Shown here: positions 1 through 12,522 of the stretch, in pieces
Position numbering within the stretch: the first letter of the stretch is position 1
How the letters are laid out: the number at the start of each line of letters is the position of its first letter
Source of the DNA: Forficula auricularia
Taxonomy: Eukaryota > Arthropoda > Insecta > Dermaptera > Forficulidae
Assembly: GCA_024734495.1 (NCBI GenBank)
Contig: JALMQS010000085.1
Span: forward strand, 20,675,539 to 20,739,538
DNA: 64,000 nucleotides
Direction of reading: 5' to 3'
Translations under genes and position numbers: made by a program
Notes under the pieces: generated by a model
The model's input: only the letters and a program-made list of their open reading frames with translations
Databases searched by the model: none
What the model was told of the DNA's origin: nothing

Positions 1-300
1 TATTTCGGGTGACTAACCCGAAATATATTATTAGATAAAAATACTTGGTAGGTTTCACATTAAGATATAAAAAAATAAATTCGTTTTATTTTTTTATATC
101 TTAATGTGAAACCTACCAAGTATTTTTATCTAATAATTTTAAAAAATATTTCACCAAGTACCAACACCAAATTCCTTAAAAACCCGAAATATATATATCG
201 AGATTAAAGATTCTCCAAAAATAAATTCGCTTTGTTTTTATATCTTAATGTGAAACCTACCAAGTATTTTTTATCCAATAATCCCGTTCAGTTTGTTATT
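1..300. mobile_element. Palindromic PLE-type foldback arms, at least two nested
   Basis: Positions 30-80 and 85-140 are a near-perfect inverted repeat with a 4-base centre. A tail (140-180) reading roughly TTTCACC..ACCAACACC..TCCTTAA follows; the same tail follows other foldbacks at 15.7, 24.4, 29.8 and 39.0 kb. Positions 1-28 hold a small hairpin (GGGTGACTAACCC) followed by GAAATATATT, the 3' half of the hammerhead-like core described for 24154-24196. A second partial arm repeats at 185-300. The element is cut by the window edge, so its left end and any CUGAUGA box cannot be seen. It is non-coding. Confidence 0.6.
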
Positions 301-487
301 TTGTCCCGGTTTTTGGGGAAAAATTATTAAGAGTTGCCTCGGCAAAGTTAATTGTGAACTAAATTTTATTGGATTTCTCGACGCGATTAAAAATGCAAAG
401 AAATAGAAGAAAAAATAAAATATTTTCCAATACTCGGTACGCATGCTAGTTAGAGCCGCAACAAGTGGCCTGAGTATTAATTACTCT

Positions 488-805
488 ATTTACGGAGATA
501 GAGACGCTTAAAGATTTTAAAGACAAAAATTTCAGAAAATTTTAAAAATCCTTATAAATTCGATTGTTTTAAGGTTCTCAGACCATTATTTACGGAGATA
601 GAGACGTTTAAAGATTTTAAAGACAAAAAATTTCAGAAAATTTTGAAAATCTTTATAAATTCGATTGTTTTAAAGACTCTCAGACCATTATTTACGGAGA
701 TAGAGACGTTTAAAGATTTTAAAGAAAAAAAATTTCAGAAAATTTTAAAAAATCTTATAATTCGATTGTTTTAGTGATCTCAAACCATTATTTACGGAGA
801 TAGAG
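488..805. repeat. About 100-bp minisatellite, three units plus a partial
   Basis: The phrase TTTACGGAGATAGAGACG recurs at about 489, 589, 691 and (diverged) 791. It is followed each time by an AAAGATTTTAAAGA..TTTCAGAAAATTTT stretch and an AATTCGATTGTTTTA stretch. The period is 100-102 bp and units differ by a few substitutions and small indels. No reading frame spans it. Confidence 0.85.
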
Positions 806-3235
806 ATTCCTAGAATAATTGAAATTAAGAAACTAATATCTAATAGTCTTAAACAGGTTTTAACTTGTAATTGTCATCCTTGCAATATACCTTATAGCTC
901 TAAAGAAAGAGAGATCATTCTATCTGCGCTCTTCGTAGTTATTTTCAACGATCAGATTCTAATGAAAGAATCGCTCACCCGAATATTAAATAATAAAAAA
1001 AAAAATGAAAACTTTTTAAGACTCGGTACACTAGAGCTTTCTTAGTAATTATTAATAAATTTAAATATAAAATGTTCATTTATGGCTATACTATAGTATG
1101 AATATCATAACTTAACTATAACTATTAAAATCTCAATAGAATAATTCAAAAAATATTTTCTGCATTTTGAACCAGATAACATATTCCAAAATCTAATGAG
1201 TACTATATGTATTGATACAAACGAACTTTTTGACTTTCCGTTCTTGGGCTATCATGGGTATCGGAATTCAGACACACAAAGAGAAAAAATCATAGTTGAA
1301 AAATATTTCGATATGTAGATTATTATTAATTATTTTAATCTCATGCATTATTTATTTCTTACTAACCACTAGTATTATGTAACGTAATATATTTGATTTA
1401 TATTAATAATGATTGCTTTATTTATCTAATTTAATTAATTAAGAAATTAAGTATTTCATGTTCTATAATACATTGTGGATCGAATTATATAATTATTCGG
1501 GTTCTATGTTGCCAATCTAAAAGATTATCATGATGTATATAATTTCCTAGAATTTGGAGTTCAAAATTTTATACTAGTATTAAATTATGCTTATTGCAAA
1601 AATGTTTAATGTTTTTTTAAAATGTAGACTTATTTTACTGTATTCGTATTCAAGCAATTAAATTAGATAAAAAAGATTCTTCTCTTAAAAACAATTTTTT
1701 AAGGGAGGGCACCAAAATAATGTTGCCTATTCTAAAAAAAGTGAAAATGAAACTTAACCCAAATTCTACTTAAAAAGATCTTTACAATAATACTATGCTA
1801 AAAAAATATTTTTATTTTGCACCTCTCAAAAATTTGACCCTTCCCAATTTGATTATTTGATTAAAATTTCAATACGTTTTTTAATTAAATATAACTTATC
1901 AATTTCAAGATCGTATTTTATTTAATATACAAGCTACAAGGCTCTGATAAATAGGCATTGTAGCAACACTAATAGGATCCCATTTTACTTATTAGATGGA
2001 ACCTTAAAAAACGAGAAACCATATTCATAAGAGACCAAGAAGTAGTGTTTATGAACAAGAATTTCACGGCCTAATAGATTAAACCATCATGGTATATATA
2101 AGTTAAGAATGGGGGTTGGATTTCTGGTCCTATATTCAATATCTTCTTTTTTCTAAATGTAATAAAATAAATTTTCAAAATTTCCACTTGGGTATTGCTC
2201 CCTAACATGCTCTCTGATCAAGTTTGAAATTTTTGATGATTCACATCCTATTTTGTTTTGCAAAAAAAAAATGATCATGATATATGATACCCACATTGAA
2301 ATAAACCGGAAGTCTTTATAAATACTATTAAATAAAGTATTTGGAAATGTCAATCCTATGGTAATTTATGTAATAACATATAATGTAGTTACACTGTGCT
2401 CAAAGTTCCAGGCAGGTGTCACCTATAGAATCACTTTATCTGCTCAGGATAATTGTCGCTTTCCTCCCTAGTTTTCGCTTTAAAAAATTTGGAATGTTTA
2501 TGAAATAAAATATTATTCACCTGCTGCTAATGAAAATCCAATTGGAATATTTGATCAAAGCCAACAAATTGAATTGTAATATTTAAACATTATATTTCAT
2601 TTATTTCAAATCAAATTAGTAAATACTTGTTCCACGCGTAGAAAGGGAAAAAAATTAATTTGGGATGACCGAAATAAAGATGTATTAGCGTCTAATATGG
2701 GGCTGTAGACCCCGGAGAAAATAAATCAATTTTAGTCATCGAAATGAACACCAAAAGTGAGTTAAATCGAATTAGAGCCGAAGGGAAACACCATTGGCTG
2801 GCCAGATAATTGGAAGAAACGTTCGGGCCTCTTAATGTGTTTTATTGACAAGATTCGGCAAGGATTTGGGTGGAATTCATTTTCGAGGTTTTGCTGTTTG
2901 TTCATTTCAAAGCAACAATTAATCTTTAATCAACGAGCAAGGTGAGAATAATTAGCACTTTCTAGGTGGGATGCTAGTTTATCAATTAGGTGGGATTAAA
3001 GGAGATGACATTGTATCAGCGGCGGGTCCGATTATCAACTCTAAACAAATTAGCTGAAAATTAACGCCCTCTGTACCTTGGAAATGAAAAGGGGATTGAA
3101 CCGCAAATTTGTCTATTATACTCAATCTTTAATTAACTTTTGTCGATGGGGAACCTATTATGAATACATAAGCACTCAAATGATCAATAGCGTGTGTGCG
3201 CATAAAAATTTTAATTTAAAAATTATAATATCAAT
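806..3235. other. No gene recognised; AT-rich unique sequence
   Basis: No supported coding region, RNA gene or complete repeat was found. About 2630-3080 is less AT-rich and of higher complexity than its surroundings, with no frame of any length. It could be conserved non-coding sequence, but this cannot be judged from one genome. Confidence 0.5.
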
Positions 3236-4196
3236 AGATAGTTTAATTAAAATATTCAATGCGTATTTTTTTCGTTGAAAAATACAAATGTTTTAGCTGC
3301 AACCAGAATCGATGGCGAGACGTCAGAGGTCAGCTCCGGCAATTATTATCTTATACTAGCTTCAAGGCCCGCCTTTGGCGGCGCACTTGCTAGCCGGGGC
3401 CTCCACCCCCTGAACCCCCACGTGGCTGCTTTATTGATGTTTTATTAGTTACAGAGAATAAATATAATTGTTTTATTATAAGTCTTAAATAGATATAATT
3501 TAAGATTCTATTAACTGCAATTTAAATGTACTTTAAAAAAAATAGATAAACCTTTTTCAAACCTATCTTCAATTAGTTTTTTCGCAAAAAACGAAAATTT
3601 CTCGATGATTACCATTTTTAATTTTTTTTTCTCATAAAAAACTTTGACAAAATAATTATCATATTGTATTTATTATTTGGAAAAAATAAATATTTAGAAT
3701 TTGAGAAAATCAAATAAAATAAAATAATCTATACAATAAAAATGTTACTAAATAAATACTTTTGTAAAAATGCAGTATTAAATTCTTCTTCAACGATAAT
3801 GTGGTTAGAACTATTGAGAATGAATGACACTCAAAAATCTTACAAACAGGGCCGCCAACACTTGTTTTTTTTGCTAGTTTAGTTCTTTTATTGTTTGGCA
3901 AGCTATGTTGGCTAACCTGAATTTTTTTCGTTTTTCCTGAATTTCCAATTTTCCGGGCAACTTTTCCAATTTTTTTTTACGTATTAACCTGAATTGCACT
4001 ATTACGAACATTTAAAAAAAAAATTAGCCAAATCGGTCCAGGCATTTGATGAGATCTGCGCTTACGAAGAAACAGAAATTCATTTTTATTATGTAGATTG
4101 AAAAATATAACCAGAGGAATTTATAATGAACAATATAAAAGTGATTACAAATTTTTGTTTTGTTTTCCAAACGAATAAAATTTAATCTTTTTGTTT

Positions 4197-6112
4197 TTAC
4201 TTTATCCAATGCAAAGCATGGGTAAAGTATTGTAATCGCTCTCGGGGCAAGCGTGGCTTCAAAGGGTCCTCAGGCAAAGACTACGGAACCCATGGACTCA
4301 ATTAAAGTCACAAATTGTAGTATTCAATTAGGTTGAATTTTAGCACGTGACGGTTTTGCCAAAAATTACATGGGGTCTCGTCGAGAGGCCAAAAAGTGCG
4401 ATTTTTTCATTTAGTGCGTGCGGATGTATGTATGTATGTATGGATGGATGTATGTTATCGTTTTTTTGGCCCACGATTTTTTCCACACCTTTGCGCTGAT
4501 TCAAATTAAATTGAAAACCTACCATTAGTTTAACAAAATGAAGCGCTGATTAGTTTTTGGTACATATCGGCCCACAAACATTAGTACTTTATTTCAGTAC
4601 TTTTTTAGTTTTTTCTAAATATCTTGAAAATGACTTAACCAATTTTGATGAAATTTAATATCCTAATTAAGTACCTTGGGGACCACAAAAAAGGTTAAAT
4701 AAAGTTTTTAGTAAAATTATATTTTAAAGTACTTTACTCTAGAGTAAGAGAGTACTTTTTTTAATTTTTTAAATTCTTTAAAATTTATTCATTTGAAAGT
4801 TTTAATATAGCTCATTTAGCCTTGCTTAAGTAAGAATGGATAGGCTTCTCTCTGTGAAATGCTAAAAATTTGGGAGGAATTTTTATAAGTAACCATAGCA
4901 ACTGCGTTGTTTTCTTATACGTTACCTTTGCTGAAGACATAGAGAAATCGATTTTAAACCAAAAATAGCGATTGATTCTCATCTAGTACTTGAGGAATAA
5001 TCATTCTATATTGGATTTTTGACGTTTCGGTTTTTATTAGTAACCATTGCTGAAGACATAGAGAAATCGACTTTAAACCAAAAATATCGATCGATTCTCA
5101 TCTAGTACTTGAGAAATAACAATTCTACATTAGGTATTTGACGTTTCGATTATTATTGGTAACCATTGCTGAAGACATGGAGGAATCGACTTAAAATCAA
5201 AAGTAACGATCGATTCTTATCTAATACTAGAGGAATAACCTTATTGCATTCCATTTTTGATGTTTTGACTATTAATGGAAACCTCTACTGAAAATGTGGA
5301 AAAATCGACTTAAAATCAAAAAGACTAAATTCTTTTATGGCAAACAACTCAAGCTTGAGTTGTTTACCAAAAAGAATTTAGTCTTTTTGATTTTAAGTCG
5401 ATTCTTCCACATTGAGCTTGAGTTGTTTACCAAAAAAGAATTTAGTCTTTTTGATTTTACGTCGATTCTTCCTCATTGAGCTTGAGTTGTTTAACAAAAA
5501 AGAATTTAGTCTTTTTGATTTTAAGTCGATTCTTCTACATTGAGCTTGAGTTGTTTACCAAAAAAGAATTTAGTCTTTTTGATTTTAAGTCGATTCTTCC
5601 ACATTGAGCTTGAGTTGTTTACCAAAAAAGAATTTAGTCTTTTTGATTTTACGTCGATTCTTCCACATTTTCAGTAGAGGTTTCCATTAATAGTCAAAAC
5701 ATCAAAAATGGAATGCAATAAGGTTATTCCTCTAGTATTAGATGAGAATCGATCGTTATTTTTGATTTTAAGTCGATTCCTCCATCTCTTCAGCAATGGT
5801 TACCAATAATAATCGAAACGTCAAATACCTAATGTAGAATTGTTATTCCTCAAGTATTAGATGAGAATCGATGGCTATTTTTGATTTTAAGTCGATTCCA
5901 CCATGTCTTCAGCAATGGTTACAATAATAACCGAAATGTCAAAAATCAAATGTAGAATGGTTATTCCTCAACTATTAAATGAGAATTATTTTTGAATTAA
6001 TGTCAATATGAACTACAAATTGCAAGTGATATCTGATTAATAATAAAGGAACAAACATATTAATATTTCAAATGAATTTGGATAAAGTTTAGCAACGATC
6101 CGTTGCAGTTTA
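4197..6112 (+). mobile_element. HINE-like (non-autonomous Helentron/DINE type) element
   Basis: Its boundaries are shown by comparison with copy B, where the flanks (..AATTTAATCTTTT and TTTAAAGATATATTC..) join directly near 10110. It begins with a leaky hairpin (CTTTATCCAATGC / GCATGGGTAAAG). It ends with the inverted copy TTGGATAAAGT followed by a GCAACG-ATC-CGTTGC stem-loop. No clear target duplication is seen. The middle holds three 119-bp units in forward orientation (about 4920-5290), a 63-bp array (5354-5672), and three 119-bp units reversed (about 5660-6000). Subterminal inverted repeats, central tandem repeats, a 3' stem-loop and insertion in T-rich DNA fit the HINE architecture. The assignment is by structure, not homology. 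Confidence 0.6.
5354..5672. repeat. 63-64-bp tandem repeat, five units
   Basis: Units begin CTTGAGTTGTTTACCAAAAA at 5354, 5417, 5481, 5545 and 5609. Just before the array, 5290-5353 carries the same unit in the opposite orientation, so the array sits at the centre of a larger palindrome formed by the flanking 119-bp units. Confidence 0.9.
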
Positions 6113-7323
6113 TTTAAAGATATATTCTGAAATATTCCGCGGGAAAAATCACATTTTTAAAACAGTTTTTTGAATATTTTCAAAAGAGAGAAAATTGTAT
6201 AAGCTGTATTCTGACGTAACGCTTTGATTAAATTTTTTTATTTTTGAATATTTTCCAAAATAAAAAAATCTCGAATTCACTAATTTAGATTATAAATTAA
6301 GCTTTTGATTTCACACGGCCCACGCTCTAACGGTCTTAAATAGACCGAGTGAGGCCAAAGTAGTTTCTCAGTTATTCAGTTATGTAGTGATAAAAAAAAA
6401 GTTCTGAAATGCTATCCTTATCTTCTTAAAAGAGGTAAGCATTTACTCCCTAAACAAAAATCCTAATAAAATATTAATTATTATTTTTGGGGATGGTGAA
6501 TTTTTTGTGGGATAAAAAATAAAATATTTTTTTTATATTATGGGATATGAAGTATTACTGTAAACAACTTATTAAGTTTTTATTTAAATTTTGAAAATTA
6601 ATATAAATGACGGTGTGATTGGCAATTTTTTCGTGATTTTTGTACCAGAAGAATTTCATTCAAGTTATCTAAATTAAAATTCTCAAAAAGTTCTTAAAAA
6701 TCGAATCATTCCCTCCTTATAATTGTCAAACAAAAAGGATTTTGATTTCTCAACTATCTTGGAAGATAAATATAATCATTTTTCTCCTACATAAGACCAG
6801 CCTTCTGGGGAGGGCAGTAGATCCTTTGACGAATATTATTTTAGAAAAAGCACGAAGATTGGGAAACATAGAAAAAAAGACCAGTGATGAGTTTCATTAA
6901 TTGATCATTAAAAAATCTATTATTTAATTAGATTTTTTCACTTGCTATTCATTTCATGGAAATGAAGCAGAAAATATTTTATATATTCTATTTATCCAAA
7001 CAAAGGGATTTTATTTAACAGGTGAATTCATTCACTCAAGGAATATCAAGAGTTATAAAGTAAAATTTCCAATAAATTACAATATACAAACTTAATTTAT
7101 ATATTAGAAAAAAGTAGAACATTCTTTCATGTTTTATATATCAAAGGTAATTTTTAATGAAATGAATATGTCAAGAACATTTGAGCCTAAAGCTAACATT
7201 CTATTTCAGTACACAGATTTAAATGAGAATTTTTTAATTTCTTAGCTAAAGTATGAGTATAGGTATATTACACATAGGGAGGAAGTAAAAAAAAAAAAAA
7301 AAAAAAAAAAAAGAATTATAATC

Positions 7324-7423
7324 NNNNNNNNNNNNNNNNNNNNNNNNNNNNNNNNNNNNNNNNNNNNNNNNNNNNNNNNNNNNNNNNNNNNNNNNNNNNN
7401 NNNNNNNNNNNNNNNNNNNNNNN
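7324..7423. other. Assembly gap of 100 N
   Basis: Exactly 100 N follow a poly-A run at the end of duplicated copy A. The size is a placeholder; true missing length is unknown. The helicase remnant to the right is cut off just where a Walker A motif would be expected. Confidence 0.99.
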
Positions 7424-7960
7424 GTGCATCAAAAAAGAAACCATCTTCTTGAGCAGCGACTGCGTATAATTTTATCATAAAGTGATTTTGTTCTGGTAGC
7501 AATTTTGGTTGTTTTTAATATTTGTATTCGCTCATATTGTTTGATTGTTACGTTGCATATCGCGATTAAATAAATCACTTACTGGCGATTAGCTTGATGG
7601 CATCCCTAATTTAATTAGTGGTTGATTCGAAATGATCATGCTAAATCTTCAACTTAATCAAAGATTCATTATATATTTCTGGGAGAAATTTATATCTGGA
7701 TCTCCTCGAATTCTACATATGGCAATAATATCTTCCTCATTGAAGCCTTATATTTTCCCCATGAATTTAGGCGGTTAGTTGGAAAACACGTTGTCAATAA
7801 AATGGCAAACAAACATCGTATTTGATGTGGCGATGAACCGAGAGCAGCATGGGCAAGTAGAGTTGTATCCCAATGCGAATCTTCTTCTAACAATCGTAAT
7901 GCTAGGCATGCACCATGATTCGTTGTATGTAATGCACTGAGATACTGGGAAATGTATTTA
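7424..7960 (-). pseudogene. Helitron RepHel helicase remnant
   Basis: Read on the minus strand, a frame at 7893-7690 contains LLEEDSHWDTTL, then CLFAILLTTCFPTN and a WGKYKASM segment. These match the region just upstream of the Pif1-type helicase in Helitron RepHel proteins. A broken stretch resembling LIKLGMP..DLFNRDMQ follows. At 7500-7424 comes a LPEQNHFMIKLYAV segment running into GFFFDA, after which the family has PGGTGKT (Walker A); that part falls in the N gap. The segments are collinear with the family but separated by stops and frame changes, so this is a decayed copy. RepHel drives rolling-circle transposition. No Helitron termini were identified. Confidence 0.7.
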
Positions 7961-8297
7961 TAATAAGAAACATTGATTAAGATTTGGAATGTTTCTTTCC
8001 GACAGGCTCAGGTTAGCCAACTAATAACAATAAAATAATCACATTTAAAAATATTAATTTTTCTTTTTACTTAAGAGAGAATGGTGTATTTCTGTGAAAC
8101 AGTTTAATTCTAAAGTTTAGGGAAAACAAAATATATCTATAATATAATCATAATACTTCTTCAAGGCCTTTGAGAACAATGAATTAATCCACACCCATTG
8201 TCTGCCTGGGTACAAAAGAAAAGATAAACCTTTTTTGAAACCCCAATTGGCATTCTACCTGAGAATAATTAATTTAATTATGTAAAATCGTGTGAAA

Positions 8298-9160
8298 TCA
8301 AATCAAACCGATTTGGCCCAAAATTTAGATAAACCATCTGGAGCACTAAACAAACATATGGTGTGAATATGGTTTCGATACGTTCAGTGGTTTAGGCATG
8401 GGTCGATCACGCACATACATACTAAGGATTATATATATATATAAAATTAAATTTACAAATTATGTCTGTATTCAAAATAGATTTTATTATCTTAAAAAAA
8501 AAGTTTCTGAAATTTTGACCTGAAATTTTTTCTTTTGTTAAGAGGGGTTTCATTGTTTAAGACCTGACCTTTCAGGGCAGGGATAATGTATTGTTTGCTT
8601 GGCCCTTTTAGAGGCTCTATTTCTATAGATCTTATCTGTCAATCAATTAAATATAAAAATAAAAAATAAAATCAAACCGATTTGGCTCAAAATTTAGATA
8701 AACCATCCCCAGCACTAAGCAAACATATGGTGTGAATATGGTTTCGATACGTTCAGTGGTTTAGGCGTGGGTCGATCGCGTACATACACACAAAGGATTT
8801 TATATATATAGATAGATAGATAAATAAAAAAAAAGTTTCTGAAATTTTGACCTGACTACCTGTATTCCCCTTTCTTTTGTTAAGAGGGGTTTCATTGTTT
8901 AAGACCTGACCTTTCAGGGCAGGGATAATGTATTGTTTGCTTGGCCATTTTAGAAGCTCTATTTCTATAGATATTATCTGTCAATCAATTAAATAAAAAA
9001 ATAAAAAATAAAATCAAACCGATTTGGCTCAAAATTTAGATAAACCATCGCGAGCATTAAGCAAATATATGGTGTGAATATGGTTTCGATACGTTCAGTG
9101 GTTTAGGCGTGGGTCGATCGCGTACATACACACAAAGGATTTTATATATATAGATAGATA
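8298..9160. repeat. Tandem repeat of about 345-370 bp, about 2.4 units
   Basis: AATCAAACCGATTTGGC recurs at about 8300, 8670 and 9012. Each is followed by AAATTTAGATAAACCATC.., GGTTTCGATACGTTCAGTGG, a TATATATAGATAGATA microsatellite and, in the first two units, GACCTGACCTTTCAGGGCAG. The third unit stops at the start of duplicated copy B within the GATA microsatellite, which may have been the recombination point. It is non-coding. Confidence 0.85.
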
Positions 9161-11311
9161 GTTTAATTAAAATATTCAATGCGTATTTTTTTCGTTGAAA
9201 AATACAAATGTTTTAGCTGCAACCAGAATCGATGGCGAGACGTCAGAGGTCAGCTCCGGCAATTATTATCTTATACTAGCTTCAAGGCCCGCCTTTGGCG
9301 GCGCGCTTTTGCTAGCCAGGGGCCTTCGCCCTGAACCCCACGTGGCACTGCTTTATTGATGTTTTATTAGTTACAGAGAATAAATATAATTGTTTTATTA
9401 TAAGTCTTAAATAGATATAATTTAAGATTCTATTAACTGCAATTTAAATGTACTTTAAAAAAAATAGATAAACCTTTTTCAAACCTATCTTCAATTAGTT
9501 TTTTCGCAAAAAACGAAAATTTCTCGATGATTACCATTTTTAATTTTTTTTTCTCATAAAAAACTTTGACAAAATAATTATCATATTGTATTTATTATTT
9601 GGAAAAAATAAATATTTAGAATTTGAGAAAATAAAATAAAATAAAATAATCTATACAATAAAAATGTTACTAAATAAATACTTTTGTAAAAATGCAGTAT
9701 TAAATTCTTCTTCAACGATAATGTGGTTAGAACTATTGAGAATGAATGACACTCAAAAATCTTACAAACAGGGCCGCCAACACTTGTTTTTTTTGCTAGT
9801 TTAGTTCTTTTATTGTTTGGCAAGCTATGTTGGCTAACCTGAATTTTTTTAGTTTTTCCTGAATTTTCCAATTTTCCGGGCAACTTTTCCAATTTTTTTT
9901 TACGTATTAACCTGAATTGCACTATTACGAACATTTAAAAAAAAATAGCCAAATCGGTCCAGGCATTTATGAGATCTGCGCTTACGAAGAAACAGAAATT
10001 CATTTTTACTATGTAGATTGAAAATATAACCAGAGAAATTTATAATGAACAATATAAAAGGATTACAAATTTTGTTTTGTTTTCCAAACGAATAAAATTT
10101 AATCTTTTGTTTTTTAAAGATATATTCGAAATATTCCGGGGGAAAAATCACCTTTTTAAAACAGTTTTTTGAATATTTTCAAAAAGAGAAAAATTGTATA
10201 AGCTGTATTCTGACGTAACGCTTTGATTAAATTTTTTTATTTTTGAATATTTTCCAAAATAAAAAAATTCGAATTCACTAATTTAGATTATAAATTAAGC
10301 TTTTGATTTCACACGGCCCACGCCCTAACGGTCTTAAATAGACCAGTCAAGCCAAGTAGTTTCTCAGTATTCAGTTATGTAGTGATAAAAAAAAAGTTCT
10401 GAAATGCTATCCTATCTTCTTAAAAGAGGTAAGCATTTACTCCTAAACAAAAATCCTAATAAAATATTAATTATTATTTTTGGGGATGGTGAATTTTTTG
10501 TGGGATAAAAAATAAAATATTTTTTATATTATGGGATATGAAGTATTACTGTAAACAACTTATTAAGTTTTTATTTAAATTTTGAAAATTAATATAAATG
10601 ACGGTGTGGTTGGCAATTTTTTCGTGATTTTTGTACCAGAAGAATTTCATTCAAGTTATCTAAATTAAAATTCTCAAAAAGTTCTTAAAATCAGATCATT
10701 CCCTCCTTATAAATGTCAAATAAAAAGGATTTTGATTTCTCAACTATCTTGGAAGATAAATATAATCATTTTTCTCCATATGAGACCAGCCTTACTGGGA
10801 GAGGCAGTAGATCCTTTGACGAGATATTATTTTAGAAAAAGCACGAAGATTGGGAAACATAGAAAAAAAGACCAGTGATGAGTTTCATTAATTGATCATT
10901 AAAAAATCTATTATTTAATTAGATTTTTTTCACTTGCTATTCATTTCATGAAATGAAGCAGAAAATATTTTATATATTCTATTTATCCAAACAAAGGGAT
11001 TTTATTTAACAGGTGAATTCATTCACTCAAGGAATATGCAAGAGTTATAAAGTAAAATTTCCAATAAATTACAATATACAAACTTAATTTATATATTAGA
11101 AAAAAGTAGAACATTCTTTCATGTTTTATATATCAAAGGTAATTTTTAATGAAATGAATATGTCAAGAACATTTGAGCCTAAAGCTAACATTCTAACAGT
11201 ACACAGATTTAAATGAGAATTTTTTAATTTCTTAGCTAAAGTATGAGTATAGGTATATTATATATAGGGAGGAAGTAAAAAAAAAAAAAAAAAAAAAAAG
11301 AATTATAATCT
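9158..11311. repeat. Duplicated segment, copy B (empty site for the HINE insertion)
   Basis: Nearly identical to 3236-7323 with the 4197-6112 block absent. It ends at a poly-A run and GAATTATAATC, the same bases that precede the N gap in copy A. It keeps the same GC-rich patch (near 9285-9350). No coding frame is supported. Confidence 0.85.
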
Positions 11312-12290
11312 TCATGCCGGAGTCTAGTTCAAAGTAAAAAGTATCTTTTGGCTTTTTTCATGTTTATTTTTTGAGGGTTAATTCCAGGTTTATTCCAAAT
11401 AGAATTTTTTAATACAAACGTTTCACTCGTATTTTCGAAGATACATATTCAAATGTAATTTATAATGCATAGAGGATTCTTATTTAAAATATATTTAATT
11501 TACCAAATATTTTTCTCCCTTTCTTTTCAAAAGCGAGCTGATAGTTTTATATTAAAATATCAAATATGTAAACATGGATTATTAAAAATTTTAGCATCTT
11601 TAAAAAAAAATGGATTTTTTTCTTTTGGTGATCAGGCTGATAAGTGGTAATATTTTTTCGAATTGGAAAATTAAGATTATCTAAAATAAATTTATATTTA
11701 AATACTTTTCTAAATTCACCCAGAGTACCCTAAACGGAACCAAAAATAAAATAATTTAAATTTTAAATACTAGTTTGAAAAAGAATGAAATAATTTTTGA
11801 AAATAAAGTGAATACATGAAAAAGAAATAAACTGACGGGCCCATTAATTTATGATACATCTGCCCCTATTTTATATTTAATATTTAATAAAATAATTTAT
11901 AATCATTTATGAAAGAAACTTCTCTTAATTTTGGGTCCAGTGTCAATTAATATTATCGTATTTTAAATATGAGACTCTGTTCTATAGTAAATATCAGCTT
12001 TTTCTATTTTTCTTTAAATTTAAATAAAAATATTAATAGATTGAAAAATATTAACTTCGGGTTTAAGGAAACCTAATAAAAATCAAAAGAGGCTTCAATT
12101 TTGTTTCTGAAGATGAAATAATATCTAATGGTGTTCAATTTAAACTAATTTATTTTTTTAAGACAAATAAACTTTTTGAGATAACATCACCACCCTGAAT
12201 AGTGATATCAAATTATTTGTAGCTGAAAAGGTATATTCATGCAATGAAAATGAAGTTTTCAATAACACCCTGAAATGTATAAGATGTTAA

Positions 12291-12522
12291 CAGAATGTTT
12301 TCTACATTTGATTCAATCGCGAATCTAATGTAGGGAATTTTTGTCAAATATTGAGTGAAAATATTCTTTGATATATTAATGAGAAAAATTATAAAATTTA
12401 TTTAATATCATTATTTCAAGTTAGAAATATATAAGTTCAAATATTATTTTAACTCAATATTTGACAAAATTCCCTACATTAGATTCGCGATTGAATCAAA
12501 TGTAGAAAACATTCTGTTAATT
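12291..12522. repeat. Foldback with about 55-bp arms
   Basis: Positions 12291-12350 and 12450-12522 are inverted copies centred on ATTCAATCGCGAATCTAATG. An AT-rich segment from the loop (about 12355-12403) is repeated in direct orientation at about 12806-12850, so part of the element was duplicated outside the palindrome. The rest of 11312-15148 shows nothing I recognise. Confidence 0.7.

Larger units (their letters stand above)
3236..7323. repeat. Duplicated segment, copy A (interrupted by a HINE-like element)
   Basis: From AGATAGTTTAATTAAA at 3236 this sequence matches 9158-11311 almost base for base, apart from small indels and the extra block at 4197-6112. It includes a short GC-rich patch near 3360-3425 and a poly-A run at about 7289-7313, and it runs into the 100-N gap. 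The shared indel-rich differences suggest two genomic copies rather than one locus assembled twice. It may itself be an uncharacterised transposable element; no coding capacity is visible. Short minus-strand frames inside (around 3710-3901 and 9581-9934) match each other only because the DNA is duplicated. Confidence 0.85.

Noticed and set aside
4340..4525. Minus-strand frame repeated at 45154-45339
   Set aside because: Conserved only because both lie in copies of one HINE-like element; rich in a TATG microsatellite and without protein similarity.
7242..7502. Single 86-codon minus-strand protein
   Set aside because: It runs across the 100 N; only the part right of the gap (helicase remnant) is real sequence.
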